Shown piece by piece: positions 1 through 6,827 of a DNA stretch of 21,560 bases; positions within the stretch are counted from its first letter, which is position 1, and each line of letters starts with the position of its first letter. The notes beneath the pieces were generated by a model. It was not told the origin of the DNA, searched no databases, and saw only the letters and a program-made list of their open reading frames with translations. The stretch is from a virus: positions 1 through 21,560 of the IMG/VR virus record IMGVR_UViG_3300030389_004093; one strand, written 5' to 3'. The position numbers and the translations under genes are program-made.

Positions 1-1373
1 GCGCCATCTCCCGCTTGAGTAGTATTGATAATGAATGCAGATGAACCATAAAATATATTGAATGGGTCTAACGAAGTTGCACCAGAGCCAACAGGTGTCC
101 ACAACACACTACCAGAACTTACTAAGTTTTCTATACCCTCTTCCATCAACAATTCGTCTTGATCGTCATTTATTACTAATAATCCACCGTGATCAAAGGA
201 ACCACCACTCAATGAAAAGAAACTATATTCTCCAGAAGATGATTTTATTTGTGAACCTTGAACTAATGTTCTTTCTTCGGAAAAGTCAATAGCAGCTCTA
301 AAGTTTTGTGGTGTGCCATTATGACTATATGCTGTAGAGTCTACGATACTATCTTTTACATCAGCAAACAAATCGGTTGCTGATAGTGTTTCAAGTCTCC
401 AAGACGCAGCAAGATAATCACCACTTGGTGCAAACTGATTTTTTACTGCATCGACAATACCCGCACCAGACCCATCTTGACTATTAAAGTCTTCTGGTGA
501 TAAACCGATATTACCTAAACCACCGATGCCTTTAATAGAAGTAGTTGTTCCAGAGTTTAACCACATTCTCATTTCATCTAACTTGCCGTCAAAACTTATA
601 CTTCTGTCAAATGAAAAAGTAAGAGAACCAGCGGTTGTTGGAAAAGGATCAGTATCTCTGGCATTATCCATACAATCATCACCCGTTTGATATTTACTCA
701 AATCTCCATTGATGTATATTTTGAAAACGTGTTTTGGTGATGGTGTAAAAAACGGATTCTCGTTTTCTCCCGTTACAGTATGTTCACACCATATGTGTGT
801 CCAAGTATCAAAAGGTATATTACACGCAGAAGTTACTGAATAGGCAAAGGAATCGCCTGTTGCAAACATAAAGTTTAGAAAGTATGCTGATGCTGTACCT
901 TGTTTAGTAGATGCATCAGAATCAAAAGCTGATGCAGCTGCAATAGTTCTTACAGCGTATGTTCCATCAAAACCAGTTGTTGATGATGCTGAGTTTCTTT
1001 GAACAGTTATTTCAAATATTTCACTATTGTCACTATCCGCTGTAAGTGACGGATCAATCTTTACCCAAGCATCAAAGGCAACATTATTAGCTGTTGCTCC
1101 GTGTTTTACCGTATTTGTTCCAATACCTTCCAACAATATTTCTGTTCCAAGACCTTGAGTAGTTGGTAAAACAATGAAGTCATCAACACCGTCAAACTCT
1201 ATTGACCTTAGTGAACCAGTAAGGTGTCCATCAAGATTTTCGGCTGTTTGAGCTAAGTTAGGCAATCCACGCGTTGGTGTATCATCTAAACTCAAAGTTT
1301 CTGGATCGGGTATTAGTCTTGAATCTATAGATTGAAATAGACCCGATGCGGCTGCTGGTGTTATTTTAAACAT
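1..1373 (-). CDS. LamG-like phage tail/adhesin protein (3' end beyond window)
   Basis: The reading frame is open from an ATG at 1373 to the left edge, giving 457 codons without a stop, so the C-terminus is missing. The start overlaps the end of the upstream gene by 8 bases and has an AAGG ribosome site about 9 bases upstream. Residues about 55-275 look like a concanavalin/LamG beta-sandwich: IEFDGVDDFIVLP, then FDAWVKI, FDTWTHIWCEH, FKIYINGDL and finally FDGKLDEMRMWLNSG. A second stretch around 320-350 (LAASWRLE, then DVKDSIVDSTAYSHNGT) fits the layout seen after LamG folds in phage fibres. LamG-like domains usually bind glycans or act as structural lobes. Its place at the end of the fibre gene run suggests a surface-exposed tail adhesin. 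Whether it carries the C-terminal module of its three upstream neighbours cannot be seen. The exact function is inferred. Confidence 0.8.
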   Translation of the reverse strand, partial: MFKITPAAASGLFQSIDSRLIPDPETLSLDDTPTRGLPNLAQTAENLDGHLTGSLRSIEFDGVDDFIVLPTTQGLGTEILLEGIGTNTVKHGATANNVAFDAWVKIDPSLTADSDNSEIFEITVQRNSASSTTGFDGTYAVRTIAAASAFDSDASTKQGTASAYFLNFMFATGDSFAYSVTSACNIPFDTWTHIWCEHTVTGENENPFFTPSPKHVFKIYINGDLSKYQTGDDCMDNARDTDPFPTTAGSLTFSFDRSISFDGKLDEMRMWLNSGTTTSIKGIGGLGNIGLSPEDFNSQDGSGAGIVDAVKNQFAPSGDYLAASWRLETLSATDLFADVKDSIVDSTAYSHNGTPQNFRAAIDFSEERTLVQGSQIKSSSGEYSFFSLSGGSFDHGGLLVINDDQDELLMEEGIENLVSSGSVLWTPVGSGATSLDPFNIFYGSSAFIINTTQAGDG

Positions 1374-2349
1374 CTATACTTACCTTAAAAGTTAATGGTA
1401 GATCAGTTGGTTTCTTCATCGGTTTAGTCAACTTGGCGACAGCTAGTAAGTTACATTCGTCATCATACAAACCAACAGAAGTTATGTACGGTGAAAAGTC
1501 TGTGGCAGAAGATACCAAACTTGATAATATTTTTGCTTGATCTGTATTTGCTGTTATTGTAGAATGTACAAGTATGTTATTAAATGATTGTCTTATTTCT
1601 CCCGCAGCAACCGTTTCACTACTGATTGCATTTTGCATGTAGATAGTCGGGTTGAAAGTAAAAGCCATTTCATTTGGAGCACATTTACAAAAAACATTTA
1701 GCGTCGTGTTTAATACTTTTGTTCTATACTTTACTGATGTGACAGATGTAGCAATCTCTCTGAGATTAGAGGCGGTAACGACAAACATACCATCATCGGG
1801 TAACGATACACCCACACTAGTGTTATCTGACTTCCTAACAAATGCACCAGAACCAGAGTCAAAATAGTCACCCCTGACATCTGTTCCACCAAAAGTAGTT
1901 CCCGTCACAGTTGCCGTAAGACTGCCTGGTTCTATACAAACATCATACGTCTTCTTTCTTAGGGTAATCACGCCGATGTCTCTGGCGTCCGTCTGAGACT
2001 CTAATTGACCCGTTGACGTTGCTGTTAGTGTGCTAAGAAAACCTCTTTGATTCAATAACCCTCCAACGACAAAGAAAAATGCTGATGATGAACCAGTAAC
2101 ACTAGCAGTAAATGCAGATATGGTTTCACCATGACCAACCATATGGTCAGCAGCGCCAGGCGTTGCATTGTGCATACCACTGATAGTTCTTAAATTTGTT
2201 GTCTCCCAATTATTTATAAACTGATCTTGTGGTAACACCGAAACATAAGCACTTTGTATGTTTGGGTGTACAGGAACAGGAACTCTTGGGCCGCCTGTCA
2301 AAGAGCCGTTTAAAAACTGTTGTTCTAAGTCTGTATAAATGTTAGGCAT
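1366..2349 (-). CDS. Tail fibre/adhesin-like structural protein, shared C-terminal module (327 aa)
   Basis: I do not recognise the N-terminal half (residues 1-120, rich in Thr, Ser and Gly, no signal peptide or membrane segment). Residues about 125-327 are related to the ends of the two upstream genes. They begin with IGVITLRKKTYDVCIEPGS, continue through a long variable insert to NEMAFTFNPTIYM (226-238), and finish with YITSVGLYDDECNLLAVAKL (288-307) and a final beta-rich tail. The start is the ATG at 2349, with AGGAAC overlapping the upstream stop as ribosome site, 8 bases after the previous gene. Its position in a run of fibre-like genes downstream of baseplate wedges suggests a tail fibre or baseplate decoration. 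It is the most diverged copy of the three: the block after the first motif is longer and hardly alignable by eye. Confidence 0.8.
   Translation of the reverse strand: MPNIYTDLEQQFLNGSLTGGPRVPVPVHPNIQSAYVSVLPQDQFINNWETTNLRTISGMHNATPGAADHMVGHGETISAFTASVTGSSSAFFFVVGGLLNQRGFLSTLTATSTGQLESQTDARDIGVITLRKKTYDVCIEPGSLTATVTGTTFGGTDVRGDYFDSGSGAFVRKSDNTSVGVSLPDDGMFVVTASNLREIATSVTSVKYRTKVLNTTLNVFCKCAPNEMAFTFNPTIYMQNAISSETVAAGEIRQSFNNILVHSTITANTDQAKILSSLVSSATDFSPYITSVGLYDDECNLLAVAKLTKPMKKPTDLPLTFKVSIDV
1369..1977 (-). repeat. Shared fibre C-terminal module, copy 3 (most diverged)
   Basis: This is protein-level paralogy with the two upstream genes, ending in YITSVGLYDDECNLLAVAKL. It contains extra sequence between the first motif and the NEMAFTFNPT motif compared with the other copies. 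Confidence 0.7.
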
Positions 2350-2357
2350 TATAGTTC

Positions 2358-4733
2358 CTAAAAGTCAAGTTTTACTTGTGTCGTTAGATTTATTGCATCA
2401 TCTTTTCTTACAGGTTGTGCTAATTTAGCAACAGCCAATAAATCATTTTGATGATTGTAAAGACCCACAGTTGTTATAAATGTTGTTGGTACATCAAATA
2501 CAGGTTCGTTATTTTCTGGATTATAACCAGATGGATTACCAGCAAAATTCATTTCTTCACCAGATGCAGTAGCATCTAATATTAATCTTCCTCTAAAAGT
2601 ATTTGCCCCAAACACGTTTCTTTCAATGTTTATAGAGGTGTTTAAGTTTCCAGTAACAGCAAAACCAAAGTCACCAGTTGTGCCTGATGTTGGGTTGGTA
2701 AACTCAAACTTTGCATTGGGATCATCACCATCTATAGTTGCTAAACCTAAATCGTAATAAACCAAACCTATTCTATGACTACTACCATCAATACCGTTTC
2801 TAAGTAAACGACCTTGATTTAATCTGTTGTTTACAGGATTTATAGCTGATGGTTGGTCAAAGTATAAAAATGTTCTTGGGACATCAACCATTTGTGCGTC
2901 TGTTATGGCGTTTCCAGTAATACCCAATGTTGTATCTCTTACGTCATACAATTTTACTTTAGCGTTACCCACAGTAGTTCCAGTATTAGATGACAAGTTT
3001 CCAGTATCACCAGCCAATTTCTGAGCATCTCCACCAGTAAGTCCACCACAAATGTCTACACCTGTAACACCGTTCAAATTATTAAAATACCACCATGATA
3101 CTATTTTAGCTGCAGAAGTACTGGTAAGTGTGCCGTGTTTAAAGTTAGTAAAACTAAGGGCTAATGAGCCGCTACCAGAATAAGTCGTAGGTGCTGCCTT
3201 GGTTATTAGTTGTCCGACATTTGTATTGAAACCTGTTGTTCCATCTACTAGTCTTTGATTCCACACTCTAAGATGTTGTATTTGTCCATCATATAAACCA
3301 CCAAGTCTTGCATCAAAAGTAGAGGCAAGTTCTCCATGATCGCCCTTTCTATCACCATCTGCTCTATTGTAGTTTGATGCACCAATATAAACATTGTTAC
3401 CCGAAGGGCCTGGATCAACAACAGTTGATGCGTGTAAAGGAGTTGTCTTTATGGGTATTCTATTTTCAACCATATTTGCTTGAACTGTTGGGCCACCTGC
3501 ACCATCAGAGCCTGCAAGTCTTGGTGACACTTGTTCTTTATTTTGTAGTTTGAATCCATCAATATAACCCATTACAATACCAGCACCTCTTTCTGGTGCT
3601 TGTCTTGGTTCTGATGTGTTATCGTTTACTTCAAATATATCCCAAGTAACCACAATGTGATGAAAATTTCCATCAAAAATATTTATACCTACATCATTAG
3701 GAACAAACAAACCAGATGTTTGAACATTTAGTTTTGCAAAGTCTTGAACAAAATCTTCTGCACCAGTTACTGATCTAATAGAAAATCTAAAAGCCGGAAA
3801 TCTACCATCTGCAGATTGTGTTAGTTCCAACTTCATAAAATTGTCTTTTGTAAAGTTTGCTTGTGTGCTTGCTAGTCTTCTAAAATAAATTGTAGAATCT
3901 GTTTGATAAGGTCTTATAATAGCCTCAATAGTACAAGCATTTTTTATGGTGTCTAAATTATTACCAGCAGTATATCCTTGACCATTTCTTACAGCAAAGG
4001 CATTACCTAATGCAGCAGAAACGGGAACACCAAAGAACGATCTTCTTGAAGTTCCCTCAGCACCACCAAAAGGATTTTTTATATCAAGTGCAGTTGTGTA
4101 TCCAGAAACATTGGGTGTCTCAGAACCAAATATTCCAGAGGCAATAGTTGTGTATCCTGTATTAGCTGATGCTCCATCAATAGCTGCTGTAAGACTAGTA
4201 TTAGAATTATTCATTTCTAAACGAAAACTTGTTTCATCTATAGATGTTTTGAATAAATCTTTTCTTAGGTTTATTTGTCTTGTTACAGAAGTTTCAAAAC
4301 CAGCAGATGAAGAACTTCTTAGTGCAGAAGTGGATTGACCACCTTCTAATAAATCAATATCGTTTCTATAAAGATACCCTTGATCAAATCTAAAAATGTC
4401 TTGGTGTGATTCAACAGACCCTGCATTACTAGCGCTAATAAACCTTTGATCAGCGGAACTAATAAAAGACCCGTCTGTTAAACGACCAGTTAGTGATGAT
4501 TGTCCAAACAAAACAGTATTATCAAAGGCCCACCTGTATTGAACCTCTCTACTTTGGGCAGTCTTGAATGATACATTATCAACCAAGTCAAAAAAGTTTA
4601 TTTTACCTAACGACCTTATACCTGTAAAAACATGTACATGAGAGGCACATGGACTATCTTCACTAATAGAGATAGTTGTCCTCTCGTTTGTCGGAAAGGG
4701 TTGGATTTCAAATTCGTTAAATGCTTTATACAT
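2358..4733 (-). CDS. Large tail fibre/adhesin with LamG-like domain and shared C-terminal module (791 aa)
   Basis: Three parts are visible. Residues 1-260 are an unrecognised N-terminal part. Residues about 265-545 are LamG/concanavalin-like, with CTIEAIIRPYQTDSTIYFRR near the start, then FDGNFHHIVVTWD, GYIDGFKL, NNVYIGAS and YDGQIQHLRVWNQRL in the order typical of phage LamG domains. Residues about 650-791 carry the module shared with the two flanking genes: IGLVYYDLGLATIDG, EEMNFAGNPSGY, then FITTVGLYNHQNDLLAVAKL. No signal peptide or membrane helix is evident, as expected for a virion protein. The start ATG at 4733 follows the upstream stop by 8 bases, with AAAGATG as a modest ribosome site. 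The likely role is a fibre or baseplate-attached adhesin, with the LamG-like part as candidate receptor-contact or glycan-binding lobe. The general class is well supported; the receptor role is inferred. Confidence 0.82.
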   Translation of the reverse strand: MYKAFNEFEIQPFPTNERTTISISEDSPCASHVHVFTGIRSLGKINFFDLVDNVSFKTAQSREVQYRWAFDNTVLFGQSSLTGRLTDGSFISSADQRFISASNAGSVESHQDIFRFDQGYLYRNDIDLLEGGQSTSALRSSSSAGFETSVTRQINLRKDLFKTSIDETSFRLEMNNSNTSLTAAIDGASANTGYTTIASGIFGSETPNVSGYTTALDIKNPFGGAEGTSRRSFFGVPVSAALGNAFAVRNGQGYTAGNNLDTIKNACTIEAIIRPYQTDSTIYFRRLASTQANFTKDNFMKLELTQSADGRFPAFRFSIRSVTGAEDFVQDFAKLNVQTSGLFVPNDVGINIFDGNFHHIVVTWDIFEVNDNTSEPRQAPERGAGIVMGYIDGFKLQNKEQVSPRLAGSDGAGGPTVQANMVENRIPIKTTPLHASTVVDPGPSGNNVYIGASNYNRADGDRKGDHGELASTFDARLGGLYDGQIQHLRVWNQRLVDGTTGFNTNVGQLITKAAPTTYSGSGSLALSFTNFKHGTLTSTSAAKIVSWWYFNNLNGVTGVDICGGLTGGDAQKLAGDTGNLSSNTGTTVGNAKVKLYDVRDTTLGITGNAITDAQMVDVPRTFLYFDQPSAINPVNNRLNQGRLLRNGIDGSSHRIGLVYYDLGLATIDGDDPNAKFEFTNPTSGTTGDFGFAVTGNLNTSINIERNVFGANTFRGRLILDATASGEEMNFAGNPSGYNPENNEPVFDVPTTFITTVGLYNHQNDLLAVAKLAQPVRKDDAINLTTQVKLDF
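2361..2786 (-). repeat. Shared fibre C-terminal module, copy 2
   Basis: The last 142 residues of the 791-residue protein align by eye with copy 1: YYDLG, FTNPTSG, then MNFAGNP and FITTVGLYN, with small length differences between motifs. Confidence 0.75.
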
Positions 4734-4741
4734 GGCATCTT

Positions 4742-5617
4742 TTAGTATTGAAGTCTAATAGAAAATGTTTTCTCTGTGCTAAAGTCCTTCTTTACTGGTG
4801 GCGAAATTTTTGCCACGGCCATAAGATCATTATCCTCGTTATAAAGACCAACAGTTGTTATAAAGGTTGATGGGTTGCCAGTTAGATTTGATGATATAGA
4901 ACCTAAACTAGCATTTTGAATTGCTGTTGGATTATTAGTATAATTAAATTGTCTATTAAAAGCTCTTGTAAAGAAAAGACTTCTTTTTATTAGGTTTAGA
5001 CTTACAAAGCTAACCTCATTTATTGCAACAGTTCCGGCAGTTGCTCCCGTTCCAAAAACAAAACCAGAGCTTGAGTCTACAAGAAAGTTTGTGTTACGTG
5101 TACTGTCACCACCATGAAATATCATCGTCCCTGTATCATAGAAAACAGTACCAACTACATTTGTGGGTTGGGCCTTTTCTACTAAGTCACCCTTTCTACC
5201 GATATTGGCAGAAATAGATTGTTCTGGTTGATCAATTATAATACGATCAGTAATTGCACCAAAACTAAATTTAGCAGTAACACTACCAGAAAGTATGGCA
5301 TCGTCTGTTGTCGTTCTACCTATAGTAACAACTCTTGCAATACCAGTCGTAGACACATTATTTTGTGCCACTGGAACCACATTTGCAGCAGAGGATGAAA
5401 AATAGTAGTTGGAAATAGATCGAAACGCCGAAGATAATGGAGTGCTAGTTGTAGTGCCCTTTGCGTTTACTAAAAAACCAGTAGAAGTAGATTCCATAAC
5501 AAACGCGTTTAAGCTTCTTTCACTAGCTGCCGTAGCTGATGTTATTTGAAAGTTTGTCTTTGAGACAATACCGGCTGTAGTAACATCTTGTTCTAAATCA
5601 AAATTTATTAAAGACAT
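4742..5617 (-). CDS. Tail fibre-like structural protein, shortest carrier of shared C-terminal module (291 aa)
   Basis: Residues 1-150 are not recognised; they are Ser/Thr/Ala-rich and look like beta-structured fibre sequence. Residues about 153-291 match the end of the downstream 791-residue protein most closely: VVGTVFYDTGTMIFHGGD, SSSGFVFG, KRSLFFTRAFNRQFNYTNNP, then FITTVGLYNEDNDLMAVAKI and a final FSIRLQY strand. The start at 5617 has a strong ribosome site (AAGGGA, overlapping the upstream stop region). The gene lies 10 bases after the small Ig-domain gene and 8 bases before the next fibre gene, so the set is almost certainly cotranscribed. A role as tail fibre or baseplate-associated structural protein follows from family resemblance and context. 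No enzymatic motif is seen. Confidence 0.8.
   Translation of the reverse strand: MSLINFDLEQDVTTAGIVSKTNFQITSATAASERSLNAFVMESTSTGFLVNAKGTTTSTPLSSAFRSISNYYFSSSAANVVPVAQNNVSTTGIARVVTIGRTTTDDAILSGSVTAKFSFGAITDRIIIDQPEQSISANIGRKGDLVEKAQPTNVVGTVFYDTGTMIFHGGDSTRNTNFLVDSSSGFVFGTGATAGTVAINEVSFVSLNLIKRSLFFTRAFNRQFNYTNNPTAIQNASLGSISSNLTGNPSTFITTVGLYNEDNDLMAVAKISPPVKKDFSTEKTFSIRLQY
4745..5161 (-). repeat. Shared fibre C-terminal module, copy 1
   Basis: The last 139 residues of the 291-residue protein carry FYDTG, SSSGFVFG, FNYTNNP and FITTVGLYN in the same order as copy 2. It is the most compact copy and a good seed for searching. Confidence 0.75.
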
Positions 5618-5627
5618 AGTTTATCCC

Positions 5628-6200
5628 TTAGACAGTAGCACCAGAGGCACTAACATTAACAGTTACTTCTTTTCTTGCACCACTATTAATACCTGTTACA
5701 TCAATAATAGTTGTGCCGTCTTTACCACCTGCGAGTGCGCCTGTTTGTATAACAAAAGCGCCAACACCATTTTCATCTGGAATAGAAGTAGTATTTTGTA
5801 AACGAGCAATATCTAAATCCCTTGAGGTCGCTGCATATCCTTGTGGATCTTGACCATTATCAGTAGCTACAGTAATCTGTAAATCTGAGCCAAAATCTAC
5901 TGTAGCGGTTGTTGGTGTAATATTGAGAGTTGATATCTTAAGAGTGCCTTCTGGTAGTGTTACTAGTCTATACAGAAGGGCCACATTTTCGTTAGATACA
6001 GGCTCTAATACAGGTAGATTAAGTATGTCTGAATCTTGGTCTGTTGCTCTTGTGGCATCGAAAAGCTGATAATTTACTTCATCGTCACCGAAAGCAAATT
6101 TGGTAATTTGAAATGAGCCATCATTTTTAGCTAATAATTCTCTACCCTTTCTGGTGAGAATAGCGTCAATGACCGCGGTAGTGGAATCAAGAAAAGCCAT
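5628..6200 (-). CDS. Small tail structural protein: fibre-type N-terminal module plus Ig-like domain (190 aa)
   Basis: Residues 1-85 belong to a family I recognise from marine T4-like phages as a virion or tail protein: MAFLD, then LTRKGRELLAK, FQITKFAFGDDEVNY and ILNLPVLEPVSNENVALLYR. The pattern of G-R-x-L-A followed by I-T-x-x-A-F-G-D-D resembles the start of P2 gpH-type (DUF3751) fibre attachment domains. Residues about 93-184 look like a bacterial Ig-like (BIG_2 type) domain: it opens with ITPTTATVDFGSDLQITV and closes with TTIIDVTGINSGARKEVTVN. The gene is preceded by the longest gap in the window (66 bases) and has an AAGGA ribosome site at 6208-6212, 7 bases before the ATG. A role as baseplate-proximal adaptor or fibre component is inferred; the Ig-like domain may add weak glycan binding or spacing. 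Confidence 0.83.
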   Translation of the reverse strand: MAFLDSTTAVIDAILTRKGRELLAKNDGSFQITKFAFGDDEVNYQLFDATRATDQDSDILNLPVLEPVSNENVALLYRLVTLPEGTLKISTLNITPTTATVDFGSDLQITVATDNGQDPQGYAATSRDLDIARLQNTTSIPDENGVGAFVIQTGALAGGKDGTTIIDVTGINSGARKEVTVNVSASGATV

Positions 6201-6266
6201 AATAATTTCCTTTTATTTTATATTAATACATTTTTGAGTCAAAATAAATATAACACCAAATTAACT
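6201..6266 (-). promoter_or_regulatory. Longest intergenic gap; candidate promoter ahead of the fibre gene run
   Basis: This 66-base AT-rich gap separates the methyltransferase-like gene from the small Ig-domain gene, where all other nearby junctions are 3-12 bases or overlaps. On the minus strand it holds TTGACT (6242-6237), then 16 bases, then TAAAAT (6220-6215), a fair sigma-70-like pair. The overlapping TATAAAATA (6222-6214) loosely resembles a T4 late element (TATAAATA). AAGGA at 6212-6208 is the ribosome site. A start of transcription about 7 bases after the -10 would fall on the ribosome site, which counts against a classical promoter. I see no clear hairpin terminator. Confidence 0.3.
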
Positions 6267-6815
6267 TTATACCGTAGATTCTACTTCGGTTTTAGGTTGC
6301 TTTGGCGTCTTAGCTGTTTTTTGTCTTTTTGTCGGAGTAACCTTTTCTTCTGTCTTTGACTTTGTTACTGTTCTTTTTGGTGCTTGCAATTTGGTTACTG
6401 TAAATTTTTGATCTTCATAACAAACAACCGTTACATCTCTTGTTTGTGCTTTTTTTATTCTATCAATAAAAATATTAGATGGAATATCTCTATGTACATA
6501 AATAAAATCAAAATCGTTGGTAAAATGTTTATCAAATAATTCTACTAAATCTGGCCCTGTATATCTATCAATAAAATTCATAGAGTTTATTCTTTTATGG
6601 TCATCAATATCGGGACTTACAAATTGATCATAGTCAATAGTGGTTACATCATTAATATACCCACCTAATAAAAGTGTAACATATCCGGCATATGTTCCTA
6701 CTTCAAAGGCTTTACTACACTTTGGTGTTTCCTTTTCTAGCAATCTATCCAACTCTTCTATTTTTTCTTGATCAAGTTGTTTTAAGTTTGAAATAAATTT
6801 ATAGTTATAACTCAT
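6267..6815 (-). CDS. SAM-dependent methyltransferase-like protein with Lys/Pro/Thr-rich tail (182 aa)
   Basis: Residues about 30-135 resemble a class I Rossmann methyltransferase of the Methyltransf_24 kind. AFEVGTYAGYVTLLLGG (36-52) fits motif I, VTTIDYD (57-63) ends in the acidic residues expected of the ribose-binding strand, and FDFIYVHRDIPSNIFIDRI (102-120) fits the later strand motif, followed by VTVVCYED. The motif I glycine pattern is E-V-G-T-Y-A-G rather than the classical G-x-G-x-G, so activity is uncertain. Residues about 141-177 form a basic low-complexity tail rich in Lys, Thr and Pro with acidic residues mixed in, likely disordered. It could contact nucleic acid or an acidic surface. 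The gene lies 12 bases downstream of the big wedge gene, with a strong AAGGAG ribosome site 8 bases before the ATG at 6815. The substrate is unknown; virion proteins or host components are both possible. It could also be a catalytically dead structural relative. Confidence 0.6.
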   Translation of the reverse strand: MSYNYKFISNLKQLDQEKIEELDRLLEKETPKCSKAFEVGTYAGYVTLLLGGYINDVTTIDYDQFVSPDIDDHKRINSMNFIDRYTGPDLVELFDKHFTNDFDFIYVHRDIPSNIFIDRIKKAQTRDVTVVCYEDQKFTVTKLQAPKRTVTKSKTEEKVTPTKRQKTAKTPKQPKTEVESTV

Positions 6816-6827
6816 ACTATTAACTCC

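Noticed and set aside
62-292. Plus-strand open frames here and at many places (for example 4096-4338, 13716-14078, 15139-15525)
   Set aside because: All lie opposite long minus-strand genes with recognisable domains, lack ribosome sites and family motifs, and read as antisense shadows.
2211-3687. Exact TATAAATA late-promoter-like strings on the minus strand at 2211-2218 and 3680-3687
   Set aside because: Both lie deep inside coding sequence in AT-rich DNA, not at a suitable distance from the next start, so chance is the simpler explanation.
1366-5617. Repeated fibre C-termini as a diversity-generating retroelement target
   Set aside because: No reverse transcriptase or template repeat is in the window, and the copies differ throughout at protein level rather than at scattered adenine positions.
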